DNA of 64,000 bases, from the NCBI GenBank assembly GCA_036825155.1, contig DAISYU010000005.1, positions 1 through 64,000 on the forward strand, read 5' to 3'. Positions 25,489-33,935 of the stretch are shown here, piece by piece. Made by a program: the position numbers and the translations under genes. The first letter of the stretch is position 1; each line of letters begins with the position of its first letter. The notes below the pieces were generated by a model. The model saw only the letters and a program-made list of their open reading frames with translations, was not told the origin of the DNA and did not search any database. This stretch comes from DSAD01 sp036825155 (GTDB lineage Bacteria; Desulfobacterota; Desulfomonilia; UBA1062).

Positions 25489-27562
25489 CTTTCGCGGCTT
25501 TTACTTCCTCTACAATCTTTTCCTGGATGTTGTACGGTACCGGCTCCAGATGGGAAAAACTCAAGGAGAATGTTCCCCTGGCAGAAGTGATTGAGGTTAG
25601 TATCGGGGCGTAGGAGAGTACCTCGGCAAGGGGTACCTGCGCCTTGAGTTCCTGGTATTTGCCCCGGGCATTCATGCCTTCAATCTTGGCCCTCCTGCTG
25701 TTGAGGTCACCCATGACGTCACCCATACAGTCTTCCGGCACCACAACCGTGATATTCATGATGGGCTCGAGCATAATGGGCCTGCAGGCCTCCAGCGCCT
25801 TTTTCATGGCCAGTGAACCTGCTATCTTGAATGCCATCTCCGAAGAGTCGACGTCGTGGTAAGAGCCGTCATACAGGCTCACCCTTACATCCACAATGGG
25901 ATTTCCCGAGAGTGGTCCGCTCTGCATGGCCTCGATAACACCCTTTTCAACTGCCGGGATGTACGTCCTGGGGATCACCCCGCCCACAATATTGTTGACG
26001 AACTCGAAGCCTCCTCCTCTCTCCAGAGGCTCCACCTCGATCCAGCAATCACCGTATTGGCCGTGACCGCCGGTCTGTTTCTTGTGTTTTCCCTGTACCT
26101 TTGTGGAGGCGGTGATCGTCTCCTTATAGGGGACCTTCGGCGTCTTGAGTTCCACTTCGACCCCGAAGCGTCTCTTGAGTCGGTCCACGATGATCTCGAT
26201 GTGGAGCTGGCCGAGGCCTGAGAGAATGAATTCGCCTGTCTGTTCGTCTCGGAAGACCTTCAAGACCGGGTCCTCATCCATGAGTTTCTGGAATGCAGGG
26301 AGCAGCTTTTCAACGTCCGCCTTGGTCTTGGGAGAGACAGCCATGTTCATGATGGGTTCGGGGAAGGTAGGATTTTCCAGGGTGAAATTTAACGATTCAC
26401 TCAGCAATGTGTCGCCGGTCTTTGTTTCCTTGAGTTTCGCCACGGCAAAGATATCACCGGGACCCACCTGTTCCAGTGATGTCTGGTTCTTTCCCTCCAG
26501 GAGTATTATCGATCCGATACGCTCCTTTATTCCTCGTGAGGCGTTCACGAAGTTGGAGTCAGGATTCAATGTCCCGGAAAAGCATCTGATAACGCTGAGT
26601 GTTCCCGTATACGGGTCGCTCATGGTCTTGAACACGTACCCGCAGAACATCTCGTTCTCTTCAGCCTTGAGTTCCTTGGTCTTGCCGTCCTTGTCTTTCA
26701 GTACCGGCAGTACCCGTTCTTTCGGAGAGATGCATGACGAATTGATGAAGTCCATGAGCGGATGTACACCCATGTTCAGCAGTGCGGAGCCGGAAAACAC
26801 CGGGAGGAATTCGCCTTTTGCCAGGCCGGCAGACAGGGCTGAGGCAAGTTCTTCCTGGCTCAAGGTTTCGCCCTCGAGATACTTTTCCATCAGGGCATCA
26901 TCCACCTCTGCAAGGTCTTCAACAACCTGGTTGTATACCTCGTCGAGCTTATCCTGCATGTCTGCCGGGACATCGCCGGTGCTGAATTTTCCTGAACCGT
27001 TCTTCTCATAGAGGTATGCCTTTTTGTTCAGGACATCGACGACCCCTGCGAATGAATCTTCCGCTCCTATGGGAAGAGTCAGAACAAGCGGTTTTATCTC
27101 GAGTATCTCTGAGATGTCCGTGAGCACCTGCTCGAAATCCGCCCGTTCCCTGTCCATCTTGTTTATAAAGCAAAGCTTTGCCAGGCCTTCGTCGCAAGCC
27201 ATTGTCCAGAGGTTTTCAGTATGAGGTTTGATGGAGTCTATGGCATCGATCACAAACAGGGCGTTGTCCGCAGACTTGAGGCCGAGAATTGCCTCGGAGC
27301 TGAAATTATTGTCTCCCGGGGTGTCCAGGATCAAGACCCCGGTGTTTTTCCATTTATAGTTATGCAGGGCAGAAAATACTGACGACTGCCGTTTCTGTTC
27401 CTCGGGCTCGAAATCCAGTACTGAATTTCCGTCGAGTACTTTCCCCAGTCTGGTGGTTGCCTTTGCATTGAACAGCAGTGCCTCACCCAATGAGGTCTTA
27501 CCCGTACCAGATTGAGATAGAATAATTATATCTCTTAGATTTTCCGTTTGATATTTCCTCAT
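25478..27562 (-). CDS. Elongation factor G-like translational GTPase (EF-G2 type)
   Basis: A 694-residue protein with the five-domain EF-G layout. The P-loop reads SQSGTGKTSL instead of the canonical AHIDAGKT form, and the G3 motif reads DTPGD where typical EF-G has DTPGH; NKMD is normal. Loss of the catalytic switch II histidine suggests altered GTP hydrolysis. Such EF-G-like paralogues exist beside the housekeeping fusA in many bacteria; some are thought to act in recycling or under stress. No ribosomal protein genes lie nearby, unlike a housekeeping fusA. It heads an operon with a helical-repeat protein and the mogA-like gene. Confidence 0.88.
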   Translation of the reverse strand: MRKYQTENLRDIIILSQSGTGKTSLGEALLFNAKATTRLGKVLDGNSVLDFEPEEQKRQSSVFSALHNYKWKNTGVLILDTPGDNNFSSEAILGLKSADNALFVIDAIDSIKPHTENLWTMACDEGLAKLCFINKMDRERADFEQVLTDISEILEIKPLVLTLPIGAEDSFAGVVDVLNKKAYLYEKNGSGKFSTGDVPADMQDKLDEVYNQVVEDLAEVDDALMEKYLEGETLSQEELASALSAGLAKGEFLPVFSGSALLNMGVHPLMDFINSSCISPKERVLPVLKDKDGKTKELKAEENEMFCGYVFKTMSDPYTGTLSVIRCFSGTLNPDSNFVNASRGIKERIGSIILLEGKNQTSLEQVGPGDIFAVAKLKETKTGDTLLSESLNFTLENPTFPEPIMNMAVSPKTKADVEKLLPAFQKLMDEDPVLKVFRDEQTGEFILSGLGQLHIEIIVDRLKRRFGVEVELKTPKVPYKETITASTKVQGKHKKQTGGHGQYGDCWIEVEPLERGGGFEFVNNIVGGVIPRTYIPAVEKGVIEAMQSGPLSGNPIVDVRVSLYDGSYHDVDSSEMAFKIAGSLAMKKALEACRPIMLEPIMNITVVVPEDCMGDVMGDLNSRRAKIEGMNARGKYQELKAQVPLAEVLSYAPILTSITSARGTFSLSFSHLEPVPYNIQEKIVEEVKAAKDAK

Positions 27563-27883
27563 CTGTCCTCCCTTTCTTTCCCTGTGTCTAGAGAATAGGC
27601 TATTAACTGAAAATGGTGGAGCAAGTCAAGCAATTGCTGAGGCCTTGAATTGTGAGCCGATGCAGGAAAACGCACGAGTCATCCGGGGCTGTTGTATGCC
27701 CGCTTGCTATGGGTATGATATAGGTTTCTTTATGACATAACAAGCAGGGCATGCGCCCTTTGTCCCGGGATGCCGGATCTATGATTTACCCCTGATTTCA
27801 CCTCGAACAGATGTGAGCACGGTGGCCGTTGATACCTGGAGTCACAGCCATATCAAGATTGCCTGCAACGTAGACTTTGGTAT
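27563..27883. other. Divergent intergenic region
   Basis: This region of 321 bp lies between the EF-G-like gene (minus) and holB (plus). No open frame of interest, repeat or clear promoter pair was recognised. It presumably contains both promoters. Confidence 0.4.
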
Positions 27884-28837
27884 ATGATGGACCCCATGTG
27901 GAAGGACATCGTTGGTCATGAAACCCAGATAGAGCTCCTCAAAAGCTACATTACCGTGAACAAGGTGCCTCATGCGTTTCTGTTTTCAGGGCCTATGGGA
28001 CTGGGCAAAACCAGGGTGGCGCACGAGTTTTTCAAGGCGATCAACTGCCTGGAAAGCCCTTCAGAGCCATGTGATGCATGCAGGAACTGCACAAAGGCGG
28101 ACAGCGGTACCCATCCGGATCTCGTCACGCTCGGGACAGTAGACGGCTGGATACAGGTAAAGGACGTACGCTCAGTCATTGGAGACATAGGTCTCAAACC
28201 ATTTGAGGCACGCTCTCGGGTGGTGATCGTATCACCTGCGGAGCGTATGAATAAGGCCAGCTCCAATGCTCTTCTGAAAACACTGGAAGAACCTCCGCAG
28301 GGCACGGTGATCATCCTGGTAAGTCACAAGCCCACCATGCTGTTGCCCACCATTGTTTCCCGTTGCCAGATTATCCGGTTTACCCCGGTGGATGCTTCTG
28401 CCTGTTCGGGTGTGTCCATCGATCCTGTACTCCTTCGACTCACCTCAGGTTCCATCGGCTCCGTGTCGGGGCTCGATGATGAGGGTATCCTGCGTATCAG
28501 GGATGAGATGGTGAGGATCGCAAGCGGTGACGACCCGTTCGATCTCGTCTCGAAATATTTCTCGGCGGCAAACCCCTCAAAGGAAACTGCCATGATAGTT
28601 CTGCTGCTGGCAGAATCCATGGTCAGGGATATCCTTGTCTTGTATCACCATGGAGAAAAGCTCATTCATGAGGAACTAAGTGACCTGCCAATAAACAATG
28701 TCAGGATTGATGCTGTTGAGTGCCTCACTGACTGTATCCATGGCATCAGGCGGGGCATGAATGAAAACATCAATCTTAAAAATGCCATGAGCGAGCTGTT
28801 AATCATGCTCAGCGAGGTTGCAGCTGTCCGTGTGTAA
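27884..28837 (+). CDS. holB: DNA polymerase III delta-prime subunit
   Basis: A 317-residue clamp-loader AAA+ protein. The P-loop GPMGLGKTR lies near residue 36, followed by a four-cysteine zinc module (CLESPSEPCDACRNC) and the sensor/SRC region with NALLKTLEEPPQGTVIIL and TIVSRCQIIRF, both diagnostic of delta-prime/tau-type subunits. It helps load the beta clamp during replication. Length matches HolB and lacks the tau extensions. It converges with the smr gene, 12 bp away. Confidence 0.92.
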   Translation: MMDPMWKDIVGHETQIELLKSYITVNKVPHAFLFSGPMGLGKTRVAHEFFKAINCLESPSEPCDACRNCTKADSGTHPDLVTLGTVDGWIQVKDVRSVIGDIGLKPFEARSRVVIVSPAERMNKASSNALLKTLEEPPQGTVIILVSHKPTMLLPTIVSRCQIIRFTPVDASACSGVSIDPVLLRLTSGSIGSVSGLDDEGILRIRDEMVRIASGDDPFDLVSKYFSAANPSKETAMIVLLLAESMVRDILVLYHHGEKLIHEELSDLPINNVRIDAVECLTDCIHGIRRGMNENINLKNAMSELLIMLSEVAAVRV

Positions 28838-28849
28838 ACACTGAGTACT

Positions 28850-29548
28850 TTACAGGGGCCGCCGCCACTTGGATTTTTTCGGTCTTCTCCTTAAGAGGAC
28901 ATATAACGCCCCGGTCCCACCATCACAGGGACGGGCCGAACAGAACGCCAGCACAAGGTGGGAGAGGCTTCCTGTGGTGAGCCATTTAACCACGTGCTCT
29001 TTAAGCACCGGGCCTTCGCTTGATTTGAGGCCGCGGCCATGGATGACGAGCAGTGCCCGGTTCCCCATGGCATGGGCGTTTGTCAGGAACGCATTGAGGG
29101 CGGATCGTGCCTCGTCTTTTGTGTAGCCGTGAAGGTCAAGATGCGCCTGTGTGGTAAATTCACCGGCCTTGAGTTTCTTGAGGGTGGTGGGGTCCAGAGG
29201 GATTGCATTGCCCTCCAGATATTCGCCCGTGCAGGTAACATCAAAGCGGGCCTTGCCGCTGGTGAGGGCATTCAGGGTGTTCAGTACCTCGGTATCCTGC
29301 CGGCGAATGCTCTCATGGATGGACTGGATGACAGTGTCTACCTCAACGGGGTCGTGGGTTATCTGGTCGCTTTCTATGGGTTTTACCCCGTTCATGGCGT
29401 GCGCAAAGAGTGCACTTTCATCGTCGCTGTGCTGCTTGGGCTGCGGGGTCTTTGCCGCTGGCCTCCTGTCTTCTTCTCCCTTCCTCCTGATCTTCATGCC
29501 CTTGAGGCTTGAGAAGGGGCGGTTAAAGGGTTCGTCTGATTTCGCCAT
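28850..29548 (-). CDS. Smr/MutS2-type domain protein
   Basis: A 232-residue protein. The first 130 residues are hydrophilic and low in predicted order. The C-terminal Smr domain has LDLHGYTKDEARSALNAF (LDLHG motif) and VIHGRGLKSSEGPVLKEHV (HGxG motif), the signature of SmrA/SmrB-type nucleases acting on DNA, or on mRNA in stalled ribosome rescue (SmrB). The start codon lies only 15 bases beyond a predicted terminator (T-tract 29563-29570), so its expression may be set by attenuation. The ribosome binding site is weak (AAGG). Confidence 0.85.
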   Translation of the reverse strand: MAKSDEPFNRPFSSLKGMKIRRKGEEDRRPAAKTPQPKQHSDDESALFAHAMNGVKPIESDQITHDPVEVDTVIQSIHESIRRQDTEVLNTLNALTSGKARFDVTCTGEYLEGNAIPLDPTTLKKLKAGEFTTQAHLDLHGYTKDEARSALNAFLTNAHAMGNRALLVIHGRGLKSSEGPVLKEHVVKWLTTGSLSHLVLAFCSARPCDGGTGALYVLLRRRPKKSKWRRPL

Positions 29549-29560
29549 ATGCCTTTTTTA

Positions 29561-29645
29561 CCAAAAAAAAGAGGCCCACTCAATAAGAGGTGGTAGTGGG
29601 CCCAAAAAGGAGGTCTATAGCCCTTGAAAGATATGCTATAGGCTG
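29561..29645 (-). ncRNA. Candidate small RNA or attenuator leader divergent from the LysR gene
   Basis: Downstream of a good promoter (29651-29680) the minus strand holds two hairpins. The first pairs CTATAGC (29634-29640) with GCTATAG (29615-29621). The second is a terminator. The predicted transcript is about 80-85 bases. No family (6S, 4.5S, known riboswitch) was recognised. It could be a free small RNA, as OxyS is beside oxyR, or a leader that controls the following smr gene by premature termination. No open frame fits inside it. Confidence 0.5.
29563..29602 (-). terminator. Rho-independent terminator ahead of the smr gene
   Basis: On the minus strand GGCCCACT (29602-29595) pairs with AGTGGGCC (29580-29573) around a 14-base loop, followed by TC and eight T residues (29570-29563). 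It ends 15 bases before the smr start codon, in the sense direction of smr. Confidence 0.8.
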
Positions 29646-29650
29646 CGCCT

Positions 29651-29680
29651 CTTATATCGGGTCCATATTGGCTCTGTCAA
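29651..29680 (-). promoter_or_regulatory. Sigma-70 promoter divergent from the LysR gene
   Basis: On the minus strand, TTGACA (29680-29675) is followed after 18 bases by TATAAG (29656-29651). It lies 54-83 bases upstream of the LysR gene, where LysR-type proteins usually bind and control a divergent transcript. A plus-strand TATAAT at 29682-29687, a possible -10 for the LysR gene, abuts the -35 box. Confidence 0.7.
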
Positions 29681-29733
29681 ATATAATTATCTTATGATAT
29701 GCTTAAAGAAAAGTAAATTGATATTGGAACGCT

Positions 29734-30648
29734 ATGAATATACATCAGGTTCACATTTTCAACATTGCGGCAAAGACGTTGAGTATAACCAAGACTGCGA
29801 AGAAGATGCACCTTTCCCAACCCTCGGTCAGTATCCAGATCAAGGACCTGGAAGATTCTCTGAATGTCAGACTCTTTGAGCGGATAAACCGGAAGATCAC
29901 CCTTACTGACGCCGGCAAGGTCTTCTACTCCTATTCCGAAAAGCTGCTCAATCTCATAGATGAGATCAATGCGGTCATGAATGAGTTCAGTTCGGGTGAT
30001 GTGGGCAAGCTCGTTCTCGGCACATCAAACACCATCGGAATCTATGTCCTGCCAAAATATCTCGGGTATTTCAAGGAGTCGTTCCCCAAGGCGGAGATCT
30101 CGATGATGATTCTCAACAGGCAGGAGGCCCTGGAACAGTGCATATCGGGTGAACTGGATTTTGCCTTCCTTCAGGACCCCCCCAAACACCCTGATCTGCA
30201 TGCCGAGTTCTTCATGAAGGATGAGCTGGTGATTGTCTGTTCCCCGAAGCACAGGTGGGCCGGCAGGGATCACCTTACCATCAAGATGCTGACCTCGGAA
30301 CCGGAACAGATCATCCTGAGGGAGGAGGGCTCCGGCACCAGAGGACTGATCGAGTACGTGCTCAAGCGATATGGGATTGAACGCAACGTCACCATGGAGC
30401 TCAGTTCTTCAGAGGGGATAAAGCGTGCGGTTGAAGCGAACCTGGGTGTGGCCGTACTCTCCAAGAACGTCATCAAGACGGAAGTCCAGAACAAGAGTCT
30501 TGTGGCAATAGATATCAAGGATCTCAATACCAAGAGAGATTTTTATCTTGTCCATAACAAGAAGCGGAAATTCATGCCCCTGATGGAGAAGTTCTACGAA
30601 TTCATCCTCGAGAAACGCTCAGAAGTGGACAGCTTTTCCCGGGGCTGA
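29734..30648 (+). CDS. LysR-family transcriptional regulator
   Basis: A 304-residue regulator. The N-terminal winged helix-turn-helix (ITKTAKKMHLSQPSVSIQIK, LFERINRKITLTDAGKVFY) is typical of LysR proteins. The effector domain spans about residues 90-295. The sequence of the effector domain (LGTSNTIGIYVLPKYL) recalls CysB/CbbR-like members, but the ligand cannot be read. LysR regulators usually control a divergent unit; here that unit is the predicted small RNA/leader and the smr gene. Confidence 0.93.
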   Translation: MNIHQVHIFNIAAKTLSITKTAKKMHLSQPSVSIQIKDLEDSLNVRLFERINRKITLTDAGKVFYSYSEKLLNLIDEINAVMNEFSSGDVGKLVLGTSNTIGIYVLPKYLGYFKESFPKAEISMMILNRQEALEQCISGELDFAFLQDPPKHPDLHAEFFMKDELVIVCSPKHRWAGRDHLTIKMLTSEPEQIILREEGSGTRGLIEYVLKRYGIERNVTMELSSSEGIKRAVEANLGVAVLSKNVIKTEVQNKSLVAIDIKDLNTKRDFYLVHNKKRKFMPLMEKFYEFILEKRSEVDSFSRG

Positions 30649-30654
30649 CGGGCG

Positions 30655-31698
30655 TTAGACATCCCCTTCTGGATTCTTAAGATGCAGGGTCCTTATGGGG
30701 AAGGGGATCTCGATATTTTCTGCGGCATATCTCTTGTGAAGCCTCTTGATGAACTCGTGTTTCAACAGATACATGTTCACCACTTCGCCTGCACGCATGA
30801 TGACCGTGAAATCGATGCTGAAATCATTGAACGTGTGGAATCGTATGAGGGGTTCATATGAGGTGATCCCTGCAATATCCCTCATCGTTTCCCGGGCTAC
30901 GTCCAGGGTTACCTCCTCCACCCGGTCCAGATCGCTGGCGTAACTTACGCCGACCTGAACCCGCACGGCAATCTCCTTTTGCGGGAGATAGTAGTTCGTG
31001 ATCACGGTCTCGGCAAGCTTTGAGTTGGGGATGAGCACTGTATTATTTGAAAAGGTCTGTATGCTCGTATTCCTCCAGGTTATATCGATCACATACCCTT
31101 CGTCTCCGCTTTCGAGCTTCACAAAGTCTCCCGGTTTGAGCTGCCTTGATGCAATGATCTGGATCCCGGAGAAGAGATTGGCGAGCGTTCCCTGCAGGGC
31201 CAGTGCCACGGCAATGCCGCCCACACCCAGTGTGGTGAGTACCGGGGCAATGGAGATATTGAGCGACTGCAGGATCATCAGAATGCCGACAATCACGATA
31301 ACCCACCTGGTAAAGCTCACCAGCAGTGATGTGGAGTGGGCTTCATCATTGACTTTTCCCAGATACGCCCGTATCATTTCAGAACACACCGTTGAGATGA
31401 TCCAGGTGACTGTGGCGATAAGTGCAATGACCAGCGTCTTTTCGATGTAACCCCGGATTGCCGGGGCAATCTTCAGGAAATGATACGCAAGATAAAGACC
31501 CGCCAGGAGAGCCCAGGGGATGATCACCTTCGTAAGTGCCCCCACAACGATATCGTCCCACTTCCAGGATGTCCGCTGCGCAATTACGTGGAGTGATGAT
31601 ATGATCCATCTTCGAACAATAAGACCGATAATCCAGGAGACTCCGACTATCGCCGCAAAGATGATAAGGCCCTGTAATGTCTCTGTTTCAATATGCAT
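30655..31698 (-). CDS. MscS-family mechanosensitive channel
   Basis: A protein of about 347 residues. Three or four membrane helices occupy residues 10-160; the pore-lining helix is in the APVLTTLGVGGIAVALALQG region, typical of MscS TM3, followed by the beta domain (LKPGDFVKLES, VIDITWRNTSI, LIPNSKLAETVI). It opens on membrane tension to release solutes during osmotic downshock. ATG 31698 follows GGGAGAT; the frame extends upstream to 31782 without signs of coding. It converges with the LysR gene, six bases apart. Confidence 0.93.
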   Translation of the reverse strand: MHIETETLQGLIIFAAIVGVSWIIGLIVRRWIISSLHVIAQRTSWKWDDIVVGALTKVIIPWALLAGLYLAYHFLKIAPAIRGYIEKTLVIALIATVTWIISTVCSEMIRAYLGKVNDEAHSTSLLVSFTRWVIVIVGILMILQSLNISIAPVLTTLGVGGIAVALALQGTLANLFSGIQIIASRQLKPGDFVKLESGDEGYVIDITWRNTSIQTFSNNTVLIPNSKLAETVITNYYLPQKEIAVRVQVGVSYASDLDRVEEVTLDVARETMRDIAGITSYEPLIRFHTFNDFSIDFTVIMRAGEVVNMYLLKHEFIKRLHKRYAAENIEIPFPIRTLHLKNPEGDV

Positions 31699-31893
31699 AG
31701 GATCTCCCTGTACTGCACTATCACAGAACTTGGACTGTTGCAAAGAATTTCCTGGGTAGTAATACGGTATTACAAAAAGCATAATATAAGTAAAATCAAA
31801 TGGTTGTTGCCCTTAAAAAAAAAGCATCTTTTCTTGACAGTCTTGGAGCAAGGATGTTATGAATCACCATTCAGAATTATGCGAGGAGCACAT

Positions 31894-32445
31894 ATGTTGG
31901 AGATCAGATTGCATGGAAGAGGCGGACAGGGAGCGGTCACCTCGGCAGAGCTTGTGGCGATTGCAGCCATAAACAAGGGTAATTTCGCTCAGGCTTTTCC
32001 CAGTTTCGGCCCCGAGCGACGGGGTGCACCGGTGGTTGCCTTCTGCAGAGTAGATGACAAGAAGATCAATATCAGGGCAAAGGTATACCATCCTGATGTT
32101 GTAATCGTCCTGGACCCCGGACTCCTGACCCTTCTCGATCCCACCGAAGGGATGAGTGATGATGGGATCCTTATACTGAACACGAAGAAGGCCCCGGAGG
32201 ATATCGATGCCCTGTCCGGGAAGTCTGTGCGTGTGGCAACCGTGGATGCTAACACGATCGCGATGGAGGAGTTGGGAAGACCCATCGTAAACACGACCAT
32301 GTTGGGGGCCTTTATCAAGGCCACGGGGCTGATTGATATCGAGGATATCCAGGAACCACTGATGGAACGGTTCGGATCCAAACTCGGTTCCCGGAACATG
32401 AAGGCCCTGCAGCGGGCGTATGAAGAGGTTTCCCTTAAGGAGTAG
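31894..32445 (+). CDS. porG: 2-oxoacid:ferredoxin oxidoreductase, gamma subunit
   Basis: A protein of about 183 residues. The N-terminal MLEIRLHGRGGQGAVTSAEL and FPSFGPERRGAPV motifs are diagnostic of the gamma subunit of pyruvate or other 2-oxoacid:ferredoxin oxidoreductases. GAGGAG upstream fixes ATG 31894. It opens a tightly packed seven-gene set that also codes delta, alpha and beta subunits and NuoE/F/G-like proteins. Pyruvate is the likeliest substrate, but 2-oxoisovalerate or another 2-oxoacid is not excluded. Confidence 0.93.
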   Translation: MLEIRLHGRGGQGAVTSAELVAIAAINKGNFAQAFPSFGPERRGAPVVAFCRVDDKKINIRAKVYHPDVVIVLDPGLLTLLDPTEGMSDDGILILNTKKAPEDIDALSGKSVRVATVDANTIAMEELGRPIVNTTMLGAFIKATGLIDIEDIQEPLMERFGSKLGSRNMKALQRAYEEVSLKE

Positions 32446-32449
32446 AACC

Positions 32450-32743
32450 ATGGCAAAACCAATGGAACAGATAAAATGGCAGGAATTGGAACCAGGGTCC
32501 GTTGTGGTGGAAGTCGGCAATGCCCTGGAGTACGAGACAGGTACCTGGCGATCGGAAAAACCTGTCGTCAATAAAGACCAGTGCATCAAGTGCGGGGTAT
32601 GCTGGCTGTTCTGTCCGGACGGATGTATCGTGAAAGCGCCGGAAGGACATTTTGAGGCGAACCTTCTCTACTGCAAGGGATGCGCAATTTGTGCGAAAGA
32701 ATGTCCGGTCGGATGTATCACCATGGTCAGCGAGGAGGAATAA
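32450..32743 (+). CDS. porD: 2-oxoacid:ferredoxin oxidoreductase, delta subunit (2[4Fe-4S] ferredoxin)
   Basis: A protein of about 97 residues with two CxxCxxxCxxxC(P) clusters (CIKCGVCWLFCP and CKGCAICAKECP) binding two [4Fe-4S] centres. It passes electrons from the thiamine-bound intermediate to the acceptor. ATG 32450 lies five bases after the porG stop with AAGGAG upstream. The pattern and place between gamma and alpha are typical of PorD. Confidence 0.94.
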   Translation: MAKPMEQIKWQELEPGSVVVEVGNALEYETGTWRSEKPVVNKDQCIKCGVCWLFCPDGCIVKAPEGHFEANLLYCKGCAICAKECPVGCITMVSEEE

Positions 32744-32746
32744 CAG

Positions 32747-33925
32747 ATGGCTAAGGTAAGAAAAGGTATAGAAGTCTCCATAGCCATGGCGGACGCTGTT
32801 GCGCAGGCGAATGTGGATGTCATAGGAGCCTATCCCATTACGCCGCAGACCCATATCGTTGAGCATCTCTCCGAGATCGTGGCTAATGGTGAGCTCGATG
32901 CCGAGTTCGTCCCGGTGGACAGCGAGCATTCGGCAATGAGCGTGTGCTGCGGTTCTGCAGCGGTAGGGGCGAGGACATTCACATCCACGAGTTCTCAGGG
33001 GCTTGCCCTGATGGCTGAGATATTCTACATTGCCGCGGCCATGAGGCTTCCCATAGTGATGGCGCTGGCAAACAGGTCTCTTTCCGGCCCGTTGTCCATC
33101 TGGAACGATCACACCGATACCATGATGGTGCGGGACGCCGGATGGATACATATCTTCGTGGAGAACGGACAGGAATCGTACGACAACATATTCACGGCAT
33201 TCAGGATCGCTGAAGACGCTGGCGTCATGCTTCCGGTGGCGGTGAATTTTGACGGATTCATCCTCACCCATATGATCGAGCCTATTGAATACGAAGATAA
33301 TGAAACCATCGCGAAGTACCTCCCGCCTTTCAAGATGAAGAATACTCTGCATCCGGATAATCCGGTCTCCATGGGTTGTTTCGGGATGCCCGAGATCTAT
33401 ACAGAGGCCCAGATGCAGCGGGAGAACAGTATTCGCAGCGCCTACCCCACGATACTCAAGGCATGGGAAGAATGGGGCAAACTCACGGGAAGATACTATC
33501 ATCCCGTCGAGACCTACCGGGTTGAAGATGCCGACTACTGCATCGTCACCATGGGGTCCTACGGTGAAACAGCCATGGAGGTCGTCGATTCCTTAAGACA
33601 AGAGGGAGAGAAGGTGGGGGTTGTGAAGATCCGCCTCTGGAGGCCGTTCCCCGTAGATGAGTTCTGCAAGGTGGTCCTCGGAAAGGAATCCCTGATCGTC
33701 ATAGACAGGGCAATCAGCTTCGGCGGACCGGGTGGTCCTGTAGCCTCGGAATTGCGGTCTGCCCTGTATAAGAAAGAGGGTGCACCGGTAATTGTGAACA
33801 CCGTTGCCGGACTGGCAGGAAGAGACGTGTCCCGCAATGATTTCAGAAATATTATCTTGGATGGCAAGGCCAGGGCGCAAAAGGGTGAGACCGAAGGGTT
33901 TACCCTCTATGGCCTGAGAGGATAA
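32747..33925 (+). CDS. porA: 2-oxoacid:ferredoxin oxidoreductase, alpha subunit
   Basis: A 392-residue alpha subunit. The N-terminal GAYPITPQTHIVEHLSE motif, EHSAMSVCCGSAAVGARTFT, and a C-terminal transketolase-like domain (VGVVKIRLWRPFPVDEF, SFGGPGGPVASEL) fit PorA. With beta it forms the active site. It starts three bases after porD ends. Full length. Confidence 0.94.
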   Translation: MAKVRKGIEVSIAMADAVAQANVDVIGAYPITPQTHIVEHLSEIVANGELDAEFVPVDSEHSAMSVCCGSAAVGARTFTSTSSQGLALMAEIFYIAAAMRLPIVMALANRSLSGPLSIWNDHTDTMMVRDAGWIHIFVENGQESYDNIFTAFRIAEDAGVMLPVAVNFDGFILTHMIEPIEYEDNETIAKYLPPFKMKNTLHPDNPVSMGCFGMPEIYTEAQMQRENSIRSAYPTILKAWEEWGKLTGRYYHPVETYRVEDADYCIVTMGSYGETAMEVVDSLRQEGEKVGVVKIRLWRPFPVDEFCKVVLGKESLIVIDRAISFGGPGGPVASELRSALYKKEGAPVIVNTVAGLAGRDVSRNDFRNIILDGKARAQKGETEGFTLYGLRG

Positions 33926-33935
33926 GGAGTACGTT

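Noticed and set aside
32435..33502. Minus-strand frame (355 codons) opposite porD/porA
   Set aside because: Antisense shadow; composition is His/Arg-rich and no family is seen.
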